A stretch of 64,000 nt of DNA from SZUA-430 sp040080835 (GTDB lineage: Bacteria; Pseudomonadota; Alphaproteobacteria; Micropepsales; Micropepsaceae), in contig JBEBHP010000009.1 in assembly GCA_040080835.1 (NCBI GenBank), positions 1-64,000 of the forward strand. Reading direction: 5' to 3'. A program made the translations under genes and the position numbers. The notes beneath the pieces were generated by a model. That model did no database searches. It had not been told where the DNA came from and saw only the letters and a program-made list of their open reading frames with translations. Shown here one piece after another: positions 25,422 to 34,094 of this stretch (within the stretch, counting starts at the first letter, position 1; every line of letters starts with the position of its first letter).

Positions 25422-25964
25422 ATGTTCGGGCGCATTGCCTCAGCCTCACTTTTGTTGCTTCTCACGCTGACGGCCTGCAAGGATATGCCGGTGAACCGCG
25501 ACCAGTCGCGCGAACTCACCACGGTGTCAGCGGTCGACCTCGATCGCTACACCGGCCGCTGGTACGAAATTGCGCGGGTCCCGAATTCATTCGAGGAAGG
25601 CTGCGTCGCCGTTACCGCCACCTATTCAAAGAATCCTGATGGCACGGTAAGAGTTATAAATCGCTGCCATTTGCTTACCCTGACTGGCAAGGAATCTGTT
25701 GCCGTAGGCAGCGCGCGCATCGTCGATTCCAAAACGAACGCAAAGCTTGCGGTAACGTTCTTCTGGCCCTTCGAAGGCGACTACTGGATTCTGTCACTCG
25801 CTGACGACTACAGCTGGGTGCTGGTCGGAGAGCCATCAGGAAAATACCTCTGGATACTGGCGCGTTCGCCCAGGATCTCGGATGGGTTGCGAGCCGACCT
25901 GGTGACCCGACTGAACGCGATAGGTTACAATGCAAAGGCGCTCTACTGGACGCCGCAACCCTGA
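25422..25964 (+). CDS. Bacterial lipocalin (Blc-type lipoprotein)
   Basis: This 180-residue lipocalin has a lipoprotein signal (LLLTLTACKD, Cys19), placing it in the envelope. The lipocalin GxW motif is seen in YTGRWYEIARVPNSFE, the second motif region in GDYWILSLADDYSWVLVGEP, and the third in LWILARSP. Bacterial lipocalins bind fatty acids or lysophospholipids and are induced by envelope stress. The ATG at 25422 gives the correct signal peptide; upstream codons in the same frame do not. It is a single gene. Confidence 0.88.
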   Translation: MFGRIASASLLLLLTLTACKDMPVNRDQSRELTTVSAVDLDRYTGRWYEIARVPNSFEEGCVAVTATYSKNPDGTVRVINRCHLLTLTGKESVAVGSARIVDSKTNAKLAVTFFWPFEGDYWILSLADDYSWVLVGEPSGKYLWILARSPRISDGLRADLVTRLNAIGYNAKALYWTPQP

Positions 25965-25983
25965 ACGACCTGGCAAGTCGCAG

Positions 25984-26565
25984 CTAGTTTGTACGAACGA
26001 AAAGCTGTGAATCGATTTTGGCTCGGTACGAATAGACCGACCCGGCAAGTGGATCTTGATCGGTCAAAACGCGTGCATCCGGATCAAAGCCGGATTTCGC
26101 GCTCGAATACCGTTTGATCAGCTCCGCAACCTTCTTTGCATCCAGCGCCCCATACGTGAGGAGCTGCCTTCGCGGCAGAACCTGATCACGGAAAGACCAA
26201 TGATACTCGGCAAGCTTGTTGCCGGGATTGGCGGCGCCCCGGAAGAATGTCACCGTAACTGTGAAGCCGGTGACAATGATATCCGGTCGATCATTGGAAA
26301 TACGAAATTCAAAGGAAGCGGTTCCATCGGCGTTCGTCATCATGCCGCCACTTGAACCCAGTTCGGTGTAGACAGCCGGACCTTTTTCGAAGTGGTGCTG
26401 GCACAAGTCCATCGCCGTCTTCGTCGCGATCGCATCGGATTGCCTGGGTACCTTTGACAGACACTCACCGTATGACTTGCCGAAGGTATCAGGGCGTGAA
26501 TCGCAGCCATTCAGGACAAGTGCCAGCAGCAAACCCGCAGGGGCAGGCAGGATTTGTCTCATCAC
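25984..26565 (-). CDS. Hypothetical lipoprotein
   Basis: This 193-residue protein has a short lipoprotein signal with lipobox LNGC (about Cys21), two conserved-looking cysteines (GECLSK, DLCQHH), and a beta-rich middle (ISNDRPDIIVTGFTVTVTFF). Its start (GTG 26565 or ATG 26562) overlaps the stop of the DUF1330 gene by 1 nt if GTG is used, so the two are probably co-translated. The function is unknown. Confidence 0.65.
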   Translation of the reverse strand: MMRQILPAPAGLLLALVLNGCDSRPDTFGKSYGECLSKVPRQSDAIATKTAMDLCQHHFEKGPAVYTELGSSGGMMTNADGTASFEFRISNDRPDIIVTGFTVTVTFFRGAANPGNKLAEYHWSFRDQVLPRRQLLTYGALDAKKVAELIKRYSSAKSGFDPDARVLTDQDPLAGSVYSYRAKIDSQLFVRTN

Positions 26566-27005
26566 TACGAACCAAATCCCTTGCCAGCATCAGCAGGCGC
26601 CATCCGGACAAGCCTGCTCGTCAGCACGGCCGCCTGACGATGAACCACGGCAACGCGGTACGCCGGATCCGTGACCATCTCAAGAAACGCAGCCGCAGAC
26701 GGATACAGAGCGATGAATGCATTGTCCCACACTTCTGAAGTGGGGCCTGTCACCATGGCCTCCATCCTGCCGCGCCAGATTGTCTGTCCACCGATGCGCG
26801 TGAATACGGCTTCGCTCGTGCGCCCGTATTCTGCATACGCCTGTGCACCGGTGAAGTTCATCTGCGCATGCGAATGTCCCCCGGGATACAGGGCGCGTTC
26901 ACGATACTGCACGAGGTTCAGCATGTGGATCGGTGTATTTCGAGGCAATGCTTTGAAAGCATTGAAATTGTCACGAGATGGATCGACAAAATGCTCTTCC
27001 GCCAT
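26565..27005 (-). CDS. DUF1330 domain protein
   Basis: This 146-residue cytoplasmic protein is of the DUF1330 type, with a dimeric alpha+beta-barrel (ferredoxin-like) fold. IHMLNLVQYRERA, YAEYGRTSEAVFTRIGGQTIWRG and WDNAFIALYPSAAAFLEMVTDPAYR are typical. No reaction is established for the family. It is first in a two-gene operon with the lipoprotein at 25984. Confidence 0.8.
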   Translation of the reverse strand: MAEEHFVDPSRDNFNAFKALPRNTPIHMLNLVQYRERALYPGGHSHAQMNFTGAQAYAEYGRTSEAVFTRIGGQTIWRGRMEAMVTGPTSEVWDNAFIALYPSAAAFLEMVTDPAYRVAVVHRQAAVLTSRLVRMAPADAGKGFGS

Positions 27006-27052
27006 TGTTCAGGTTCCGATTGCAGAAGTGGAAGTGAGGCTGGTATTGGCCG

Positions 27053-27955
27053 CTAGCTTGTCCACGCCGCTTTCATGGCCTGCGCCAGCTGGATCAATGT
27101 CTTGCTTTGCCCTGACGCGCGACGCCACACAAGTCCGATTTTACGGTATGGCGTTTCGGCTTCCAAAGGCAGCACCGGAAGTTTCAGCCCGCGCAGAATG
27201 CCCGCATCCAGCGCAACCTGTGGCAGCAGTGTGACGCCAAGACCGTTCGCCACCATCTGGACCAGTGTGTGGAGGCTCGTTCCCTGGAACCCGACATTGC
27301 GGCGCGCACTTTCAAGCGAGCACGCCGCAAGCGCGTGATCCCTCAGGCAATGCCCGTCTTCCAGCAGAAGCAGTTCTTCCATTGCAAGGTCGCTTGCCCG
27401 GATGCTGTTCGCTTTCGCAAGACGGTGTCCGGATGGAAACACGACCCAGAAATTGTCTTGCGCTATTTCAATCGACCGGAAGTCGCCGATCGTAAAAGGG
27501 AGCGCGATAAGCGCCGCGTCGAGATCACCATCTTCCAGATCAGCAAGCAGGCGCGCCGTCTGGTCTTCACGCAGGAACAGCTTCAGTTTGGGAAACCGCC
27601 GCCTCAGGTCAGGCATGGCCCGCGGCACGATGAATGGTCCGATTGTCGGAATCATGCCAAGCCGCACTGGGCCCGACATGGGCTCGCGGGCCGCGTTCGC
27701 AAGATCAGTAATATCCTCCGCTGCCTTGATGAGGTCGCGCGACCTGTTGGCGATTTCCGTTCCCAGCGGCGTCGGCACGACTGAACGTTTGGTGCGTTCA
27801 AGCAAGGTCGCGCCGAGCAGGTCCTCAAGTTCCCGAATGGCCGCGCTGAGAGTCGACTGAGTGACAAGGCAGGCTTCCGCGGCCTGTCCAAAATGACGCC
27901 GGTCAACAACGGCAATGAGATAGCGCAACTGGCGCAGCGAGGGCGTGAGCTTCAT
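27053..27955 (-). CDS. oxyR: OxyR, peroxide-responsive LysR-type regulator
   Basis: This 300-residue LysR regulator has an N-terminal winged HTH (residues 3-62, LRQLRYLIAVVDRRHFGQAAEACLVTQSTLS) and a substrate domain with the two redox cysteines of OxyR, Cys203 and Cys212 (GHCLRDHALAAC). These form a disulphide on contact with hydrogen peroxide and switch the protein to an activator. It is divergent from ahpC, with a shared 135-nt intergenic region that holds an inverted repeat. The frame is open further upstream, but similarity starts at the ATG at 27955. Confidence 0.93.
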   Translation of the reverse strand: MKLTPSLRQLRYLIAVVDRRHFGQAAEACLVTQSTLSAAIRELEDLLGATLLERTKRSVVPTPLGTEIANRSRDLIKAAEDITDLANAAREPMSGPVRLGMIPTIGPFIVPRAMPDLRRRFPKLKLFLREDQTARLLADLEDGDLDAALIALPFTIGDFRSIEIAQDNFWVVFPSGHRLAKANSIRASDLAMEELLLLEDGHCLRDHALAACSLESARRNVGFQGTSLHTLVQMVANGLGVTLLPQVALDAGILRGLKLPVLPLEAETPYRKIGLVWRRASGQSKTLIQLAQAMKAAWTS

Positions 27956-27965
27956 GCTGGAAATA

Positions 27966-27984
27966 TAATCGAAAAAAACGATTA
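27966..27984. promoter_or_regulatory. Candidate OxyR binding site between oxyR and ahpC
   Basis: TAATCG (27966-27971) and CGATTA (27979-27984) are perfect 6-bp arms around a 7-nt A-tract. It lies 11 nt upstream of oxyR and about 107 nt before ahpC. LysR-type dimers bind such sites. ATTAGTCGTTT at 27995 may be a second half site. Confidence 0.5.
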
Positions 27985-28090
27985 AAGTAAGAGGTATTAG
28001 TCGTTTCAGTAAATGAATGTGTTTCGGTACGTTTGCGATCAGACGATGGCAAAGCAAACCGTCTGCAACCAAAAACCCGAGGAGAACCAC

Positions 28091-28654
28091 ATGTCCCTGA
28101 TCAATTCCGACGTGAAGCCCTTCAAGGCAACCGCCTTTCGCTGGGGCAAGTTTGAACCCGTGTCAGAGGCCGACCTGAAAGGCAAATGGTCAGTCGTTTT
28201 TTTCTATCCCGCCGACTTCACCTTTGTGTGCCCGACGGAACTCGAGGACCTGGCTAAGAACTATGGCGAGTTCCAGAAGCTCGGCGTGGAGATCTACAGC
28301 GTATCGACCGACACGCACTTCGCACACAAGGCCTGGCACGACACATCACCAGCGATCAGGCACATCGAGTTCTACATGGTTGGCGATCCCACCGGCGCGC
28401 TCTCGCGTAACTTCGGCGTAATGATTGAGGAAGCGGGCTTGGCTGATCGCGGCACGTTTGTCATCGATCCGACCGGTCGCATCCAGATTGTTGAAATCAA
28501 TGCCGGCGGTGTCGGTCGCGACGCGAAGGAACTGCTCCGCAAGGTCAAGGCCGCGAAATACGTGCACGAGCATCCAGGCGAAGTCTGCCCGGCGAAATGG
28601 AAGGAAGGTGACAGGACCTTGGCGCCATCACTCGATCTGGTCGGCAAGATCTAG
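28091..28654 (+). CDS. ahpC: Alkyl hydroperoxide reductase subunit C, 2-Cys peroxiredoxin
   Basis: This 187-residue typical 2-Cys peroxiredoxin reduces hydrogen peroxide and organic hydroperoxides in the cytoplasm. The peroxidatic Cys47 lies in FYPADFTFVCPTELEDL and the resolving Cys166 in HPGEVCPAKW. GAGGAG precedes the ATG at 28091; a longer frame from 28013 is unlikely. AhpF (84 nt downstream) reduces it with NADH. OxyR is encoded divergently next to it and should induce it under peroxide. Confidence 0.95.
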   Translation: MSLINSDVKPFKATAFRWGKFEPVSEADLKGKWSVVFFYPADFTFVCPTELEDLAKNYGEFQKLGVEIYSVSTDTHFAHKAWHDTSPAIRHIEFYMVGDPTGALSRNFGVMIEEAGLADRGTFVIDPTGRIQIVEINAGGVGRDAKELLRKVKAAKYVHEHPGEVCPAKWKEGDRTLAPSLDLVGKI

Positions 28655-28677
28655 TTCCTCGACCATGTGGTGCACGA

Positions 28678-28712
28678 CCGGCGGCCCCTGACGTCCGTGA
28701 CGGGGCAGCCGG
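28678..28712 (+). terminator. Hairpin between ahpC and ahpF (attenuator or processing site)
   Basis: CCGGCGGCCCC (28678-28688) pairs with GGGGCAGCCGG (28702-28712) with one mismatch. No T-run follows directly. It probably reduces read-through into ahpF or stabilises the ahpC message, giving more AhpC than AhpF. Confidence 0.55.
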
Positions 28713-28738
28713 CGAAAATTTAACAAGGAAATAGCTTT

Positions 28739-30319
28739 ATGCTGGACGAATCTGTGAAAACCCAACTGGCCACGTATCTCGCCAAGGTTTCAAACCGCAT
28801 TGAACTGTCGGCATCACTCGACGGATCTGAAGCGGCAACCGAGATGTGGGCGCTGCTCGAAGCCGTTGCCTCTTTGTCGGAAAATATCACTCTCAATCGC
28901 GACGATAACGCGGACAGGGCACCTTCCTTTTCCGTGATGCAGCAGGGCGGTGTGCCGCGCCTTCGCTTCGCGGGCGTTCCGCTTGGTCATGAATTCAATT
29001 CGTTCGTGCTGGCGCTGCTTCAGGTGGGTGGCCATCCGGCAAGGCAATCGCAAGCAGTGCTCGATCGAATCCGAAACCTTCCAGGGCCGTTGCACTTCGA
29101 ATCCTTCTATTCGCTCTCGTGCCAGAACTGCCCGGATGTGGTCCAGGCGCTGAATTTGATGACGGTGATAAATCCGCAAATAACACACACCGCAATCGAC
29201 GGTGCCCTTTTCCAGGTCGAAGTTGAGGCGCGTGGCATTCTCGCGGTCCCAAGTGTGTTCCTGAATGGCAGGCCGTTTGGCCAGGGCCGAATGGGTCTGG
29301 AAGAAATCCTCTCGAAGCTGGACGCGACTTCAGCCGCGGCTAACGCCGCAGCACTCGGTAACAGGGCGCCCTACGATGTCCTCGTTGTCGGCGGGGGCCC
29401 CGCAGGTGCTGCCGCCGCAATTTATGCCGCTCGCAAGGGCATCCGGACTGGCATTGCTGGCGAGCGCTTTGGCGGGCAGGTCCTCGACACGATGGGGATC
29501 GAGAATTTCATTTCTGTGCCTCATACCGAAGGCCCGAAGCTGGCTGCGAGTCTGGGACAGCACGTGGTCGAGTATGGCATCGACACAATGAACGGCGTGG
29601 TCGCTACCAAACTCATCCCGGCGGCAGATCCGCAGGATTTTGCACTCATCCAGCTCTCAAATGGCGCCACACTGCAGGCCAGGGCCGTCATCCTTGCGAC
29701 CGGCGCGCGCTGGCGTCAGTTGAATGTGCCAGGTGAGTCTGAATACCGGAACAAGGGCGTTGCCTATTGTCCGCACTGCGATGGCCCACTCTTCAAGGGC
29801 AAGCGTGTGGCAGTTATTGGGGGCGGAAATTCTGGGGTCGAAGCCGCCATCGACCTCGCAGGAATTGTGGGCCACGTCACGCTCATTGAGTTCGATGACA
29901 GGTTGCGTGCCGATGCGGTGCTGCAGTCAAGGCTGAGGTCGCTGAGGAACGTAGCCGTAATTACTTCGGCTCAGACAACCGAGGTTCATGGAGATGGCAA
30001 GCGCGTGACAGGTCTCTCACTAAGGCTCCGCACGTCAGCCCAAACACATCGCGTCGACCTTGATGGTGTGTTCGTTCAGATAGGGTTGTTGCCAAACACC
30101 GAATGGCTGAAGGGAACGATTGCCCTGACGACCCGTGGTGAAATCGAAGTTGATCGCCGCGGAGCAACTTCGATACCGGGCATCTTTGCCGCGGGAGATG
30201 CGACCACAGCGCCATACAAGCAGATCGTGATCGCAATGGGTGATGGCGCGACGGCAGCGCTGACGGCTTTCGACCATCTCATTCGCCTGGCACCCGCAGA
30301 CGAAGTGCTCGCCGCTTAG
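28739..30319 (+). CDS. ahpF: Alkyl hydroperoxide reductase subunit F
   Basis: This 526-residue flavoprotein moves electrons from NADH through FAD to AhpC. The N-terminal double-thioredoxin domain has the CxxC at Cys128/Cys131 (SLSCQNCPDV). The thioredoxin-reductase-like body has an FAD site VVGGGPAGAAAAIYAARKG (about 216-234), the redox pair Cys344/Cys347 (AYCPHCDGP), the NADH site AVIGGGNSGVEAAIDLA and a C-terminal GIFAAGDATT. AAGGA lies about 9 nt before the ATG. Length matches the family. It is in an operon with ahpC, separated by a hairpin. Confidence 0.95.
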   Translation: MLDESVKTQLATYLAKVSNRIELSASLDGSEAATEMWALLEAVASLSENITLNRDDNADRAPSFSVMQQGGVPRLRFAGVPLGHEFNSFVLALLQVGGHPARQSQAVLDRIRNLPGPLHFESFYSLSCQNCPDVVQALNLMTVINPQITHTAIDGALFQVEVEARGILAVPSVFLNGRPFGQGRMGLEEILSKLDATSAAANAAALGNRAPYDVLVVGGGPAGAAAAIYAARKGIRTGIAGERFGGQVLDTMGIENFISVPHTEGPKLAASLGQHVVEYGIDTMNGVVATKLIPAADPQDFALIQLSNGATLQARAVILATGARWRQLNVPGESEYRNKGVAYCPHCDGPLFKGKRVAVIGGGNSGVEAAIDLAGIVGHVTLIEFDDRLRADAVLQSRLRSLRNVAVITSAQTTEVHGDGKRVTGLSLRLRTSAQTHRVDLDGVFVQIGLLPNTEWLKGTIALTTRGEIEVDRRGATSIPGIFAAGDATTAPYKQIVIAMGDGATAALTAFDHLIRLAPADEVLAA

Positions 30320-30325
30320 TTTCGA

Positions 30326-30724
30326 TCACGATGCCCGGTCGCGGGGCCAATAGAGCTGCACGACTGGAAACAGCGCAAATACGATCTGTCCCGCCAGTCC
30401 GATTTGCGCGCTTTCATTTGCAAACGACGCGAAGTGGGCGGTGACGGTCCTGTCAAACAGGATGACCGACATGACCAATTCGGCAATCATGAGAAGCAGA
30501 AACGCTGTAGCTCCCATGGCTGCGCGTGATTGCAGATCGTGGGCGACGCCCAGTTTCCGGGTGACCCACAAACATGCAATCCAGGAATTGGCCAGCACCA
30601 GCGGGAGCTCAATCAGGACGGCAACGACAGCACCAACCAGTGGAGCAACTACAAGCGTGCGCAAGACTCCGATCACAAACGCCGCAGAAAACGTAATCAG
30701 GAAGTAAATGGCACCGGCCGTCAT
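30326..30724 (-). CDS. Small membrane protein, function unknown
   Basis: This 132-residue protein has three to four hydrophobic segments, starting MTAGAIYFLITFSAAFVIGVL and including VVAPLVGAVVAVLIELPLVL and ATAFLLLMIAELVMSVIL. GAGGA lies 6-7 nt upstream of the ATG at 30724; the frame upstream adds a polar stretch without this signal. It converges with ahpF. No named family is identified with certainty. Confidence 0.65.
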   Translation of the reverse strand: MTAGAIYFLITFSAAFVIGVLRTLVVAPLVGAVVAVLIELPLVLANSWIACLWVTRKLGVAHDLQSRAAMGATAFLLLMIAELVMSVILFDRTVTAHFASFANESAQIGLAGQIVFALFPVVQLYWPRDRAS

Positions 30725-31003
30725 GACTGCGTCCTCGCTGGAAGGTACGCAGTATAACAGGCGTGCGGCTGTAGCCACGATCTCTGGTAATGGCACAGTT
30801 ATGGACGGCAACGGTCGTGATCGACGTCAGTCGTCGCCATGAAGCTGCGTCATTAACGATTGCCGCGCGGTTTGGGTGATTTGACTGTGCACTAATACCA
30901 GTCATTAGAGGTCCCGGCGGGTGACTCCGGATGGCCCGTGGTCTAAATACGCTGCAAATTCAGACCGCCGGGCTGCCGCCGGAAAATCACAAGAGGGTAC
31001 AAA

Positions 31004-31648
31004 ATGCTCGCCTGGTTTCAGAAGATAATGCCGCGCGAAGAGCGCTTCTTCGACATGTTCGAGCGCCACGTTCAGTGCCTGGTCGGTGGGTCACAGGCTC
31101 TGCGCGGAATGCTTGATGGCGGTCCGCGAGTGGCAGAGTTTTGTGGCAAGATATCTCAGCACGAGCACGAAGCCGATCTCATCACGGCAGAGGTGTTCCA
31201 GGCCATCCGACGCAGCTTTATAACGCCGTTTGATCGTGGCGACATCCGTGGCCTGATCACGTCGATGGATGACGCCATCGACCAGATGAACAAGACGTCC
31301 AAGGCCGTGCAGCTTTTCGAGTTCGACAGGTTCGAACCCCAAATGCGCCAGACAGGTGATCTCATAATCAAGGCAGCGGCCCTCGCAGCCGAGGCGGTTC
31401 CACTGCTTCGTGACATGCGCAGACACGCCCCGCGCCTGAACGTTATCACGGAAGAGATCGTTCGCCTTGAGGAACAGTCCGACCAGGTCTGTCTCGACGG
31501 ACTCAAATTGTTGCTGCAGGGTCCGGCGCGCACTGACGCCATGGCCTATATCAAGGGTTCCGAAGTCTATGATCATCTCGAGAAGGTCGTCGACTGCTTT
31601 CAGGATGTTGCGAACCGCATCAGTGGTCTCGTGATCGAACATTTGTGA
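31004..31648 (+). CDS. DUF47 / PhoU-like Pit accessory protein
   Basis: This 214-residue helical protein of the DUF47 (PhoU-like) family starts at MLAWFQKIMPREERFFDMFERH and contains HEHEADLITAEVFQAIRRSFITPFDRGDI, whose acidic/His cluster binds metals in PhoU-like proteins. DUF47 genes commonly precede pit phosphate transporter genes, as here (13 nt gap). The product probably tunes Pit activity at the inner membrane. No Pho box was found upstream. Confidence 0.9.
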   Translation: MLAWFQKIMPREERFFDMFERHVQCLVGGSQALRGMLDGGPRVAEFCGKISQHEHEADLITAEVFQAIRRSFITPFDRGDIRGLITSMDDAIDQMNKTSKAVQLFEFDRFEPQMRQTGDLIIKAAALAAEAVPLLRDMRRHAPRLNVITEEIVRLEEQSDQVCLDGLKLLLQGPARTDAMAYIKGSEVYDHLEKVVDCFQDVANRISGLVIEHL

Positions 31649-31661
31649 AAGCGGGCGCCAA

Positions 31662-32669
31662 ATGGACATCGGTGGGATCGCACCCTCTCTCATATTCTTG
31701 ATATTTGTTGCCCTGGCGTTCGATTTTCTCAATGGACTGCATGATGCAGCGAACTCCATTGCGACCATCGTCTCCACGCGTGTTTTGAAACCCCAATACG
31801 CAGTCGCCTGGGCCGCATTCTTCAACTTCATCGCGTTTCTGTTCTTCGGACTTCATGTCGCGAAAACGGTGGGCTCCGGTATCGTATTGCCAGATCTCAT
31901 CGACGACGCGGTAATATTCGGCGCGCTGTCCGGCGCGATTGTCTGGAACATCGTCACCTGGATGGGAGGCATTCCTTCTTCAAGCTCACACGCACTTATA
32001 GGAGGGATCGTGGGGGCTGGCATCGCCAAGGCAGGCTTCCACGCCATCATGTGGGAAGGCCTGACAAAGACACTGCTTGCGATAGTTGGCTCGCCGTTTA
32101 CGGGCGTGTTCTTTGCGTTCATCCTCGTTCTGATCGTTTCATGGATGTTTGTTCGCACAACACCGGCCTTTGCCGACGCCACATTTCGGCGGCTGCAATT
32201 TGTGTCGGCATCGCTTTATTCTCTCGGTCACGGTGGAAACGACGCTCAGAAGACCATGGGCATTATCGCAGCGTTGCTTTACGCGCATGGAATGACAGGC
32301 GGTGAATTTCATGTGCCGCTATGGGTGGTTCTGTCCTGCCAGGTGGCCATGGGTCTGGGAACGTTGTTCGGCGGCTGGCGCATTGTTCACACCATGGGCT
32401 CCAAGATCACGCGCCTGTCACCCATGCAGGGTTTCTGCGCCGAGACGGCAGGCGCCGCGACGTTGTTCGGTGCAACCTGGCTCGGTATTCCGGTTTCAAC
32501 GACGCATACGATTACCGGCGCCATCATTGGCGTAGGCGCCTCGCGCCGCGCTTCGGCCGTTCGCTGGGGCGTGGCACGCGGCATCGTGGTTGCCTGGGTC
32601 ATTACGATCCCGATGTCGGCACTGATGGCCGCACTGGGATACTGGGCGGCATCAGTCTTTCTCGATTGA
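31662..32669 (+). CDS. Low-affinity inorganic phosphate transporter, Pit family
   Basis: This 335-residue integral membrane protein has about ten hydrophobic segments and the two Pit signature repeats: FDFLNGLHDAANSIATIVSTRVLKP near residue 20-45 and LYSLGHGGNDAQKTMGII near 182-200. The family co-transports phosphate, often as a neutral metal-phosphate complex, with protons. It is co-transcribed with the DUF47 gene. Its length is in the range of the shorter Pit proteins. Confidence 0.93.
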   Translation: MDIGGIAPSLIFLIFVALAFDFLNGLHDAANSIATIVSTRVLKPQYAVAWAAFFNFIAFLFFGLHVAKTVGSGIVLPDLIDDAVIFGALSGAIVWNIVTWMGGIPSSSSHALIGGIVGAGIAKAGFHAIMWEGLTKTLLAIVGSPFTGVFFAFILVLIVSWMFVRTTPAFADATFRRLQFVSASLYSLGHGGNDAQKTMGIIAALLYAHGMTGGEFHVPLWVVLSCQVAMGLGTLFGGWRIVHTMGSKITRLSPMQGFCAETAGAATLFGATWLGIPVSTTHTITGAIIGVGASRRASAVRWGVARGIVVAWVITIPMSALMAALGYWAASVFLD

Positions 32670-32692
32670 GCAGGTGGTCCGCACCGCGTTGA

Positions 32693-33982
32693 TCAGGGTG
32701 CTGCCAGCATCTCGGTCACGATTTTGCCGTCAGCCGGCTTGCCGGGCTGAAGCTCCATCAACGACATGGCAGTCGGGTGTACGTCGATGATGTCCAGGCT
32801 TGGAATTTCGTGACCCTTGGCAATGCCGGCGCCCCACGCGTAGAAAACGCCATGCATCTCGGGAATTGCCGGGTCATAGCCATGCGAGGCCTTGAGCCCT
32901 CCAAGGCCATCGGGCACGAAGATGTCTGACCACAACCAGGTCATGCCCATCAAGTGTGCGTACCACGGCAGGCTGCTTGATCCGGCGACATAATAAGGAG
33001 GCTTGAGCACAAGCATCAGATCGCCCGTGCGCGGTGTGCTGCCAAGGTGCGCATAGGAAGGGAAATGGCCCCGGCGATACACTGTGAAGGCCTGGCTGTA
33101 GCCACTCAGCTCCTTTTCAACATGTTCGGCAGTCTCGCCCTTGTCGAGATAGAGATACGCACTGCCGCCATCTCCCGAGTCACGCGCCATGATCCAGTGA
33201 CGGTTCAGGATGCGGCCCAGGTTTACCAGCGGCGCAACATTGACCATGCCGTGATCTGTGCCGATGATCAGCGTGCCTTCCCGTTCGGGCGGCAACGCCT
33301 TGATTCCGGACATCAGCTTGCCGACGATGTCGTCGGCGCGTCGTACTTCGGCAAGCGCTTGCACGGATGTAACCCCATACACATGCGCCTGGTGATCCGG
33401 TCCGCGGAAGTACAATGCGATGACACGTGGACGCTTGGCATCCGTTCGCTTGAGCAACGCGAGCCCTTGGGCCAGGATCTGGTCGTCTGACGGCGCTTCT
33501 TCCCAGTCAGTGAATGGGTTGACATAGGTCGCAAGAGCGACGCGCTTCTTTTTCTTCCACCGGTTGGCAAAGTTGAGCGCAGCAGCCTTGACGCCCTGCC
33601 GCTCGGCCGCCTGCCAGATCGTCTCGCACCCCGTCATCCATTCAGCGTCACCATCCTCGGAATATTCCAGCCCCTTGTCGGGATCATAAAACTTGTTTTG
33701 CATGATACCGTGGTGCTCGGGCCAGCAACCGGTCGCAAAACTCGTATGGTTCGGCAGGGACATCGTGGGATAAACCGGAACCAGATGCCGCGACCACGAA
33801 CCCTCCTGTTTGATGCGGTTCAGATGAGGCGTGTTGGTGGCTTCGGCCATTGCAGGTGCGAAACCGTCAAACAGGACATAAATCACGGTCCGCTCGGCCG
33901 CCTGGGCAGCGCCTGCCGTGGCGATCGCAAGACACAGCGAGATGCAGACACGCGAAAGCAGACTCCGGCGGGACATGCTCAC
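32693..33982 (-). CDS. Ectonucleotide pyrophosphatase/phosphodiesterase (alkaline phosphatase superfamily)
   Basis: This 429-residue periplasmic enzyme is of the NPP/type I phosphodiesterase family. The N-terminus MSMSRRSLLSRVCISLCLAI is a signal peptide that resembles a Tat signal and ends near AAQAA. The first metal ligand is Asp39 (YVLFDGFAPA). The nucleophile region is YPTMSLPNHTSF, where the position usually held by Thr is Ser75. Further metal sites are GPDHQAHVYG and IIGTDHGM. It would hydrolyse nucleotide or lipid phosphodiesters. It is divergent from an epimerase and convergent with pit, possibly in a phosphate-scavenging neighbourhood (inference). Confidence 0.88.
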   Translation of the reverse strand: MSMSRRSLLSRVCISLCLAIATAGAAQAAERTVIYVLFDGFAPAMAEATNTPHLNRIKQEGSWSRHLVPVYPTMSLPNHTSFATGCWPEHHGIMQNKFYDPDKGLEYSEDGDAEWMTGCETIWQAAERQGVKAAALNFANRWKKKKRVALATYVNPFTDWEEAPSDDQILAQGLALLKRTDAKRPRVIALYFRGPDHQAHVYGVTSVQALAEVRRADDIVGKLMSGIKALPPEREGTLIIGTDHGMVNVAPLVNLGRILNRHWIMARDSGDGGSAYLYLDKGETAEHVEKELSGYSQAFTVYRRGHFPSYAHLGSTPRTGDLMLVLKPPYYVAGSSSLPWYAHLMGMTWLWSDIFVPDGLGGLKASHGYDPAIPEMHGVFYAWGAGIAKGHEIPSLDIIDVHPTAMSLMELQPGKPADGKIVTEMLAAP

Positions 33983-34094
33983 TCCTCAAGAAAAGTCCTG
34001 CCGCACAATAGGTTATCTCGAACAGGCGCCGCAATAGATTGCACCCGCGCACCTTTCCGCTATTTTGGCGGCCATCTTAACCGTGAGCCACACA

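Noticed and set aside
31004..32669. Pho box upstream of the DUF47-pit operon
   Set aside because: No tandem CTGTCAT-like heptamers were found in 30725-31003.
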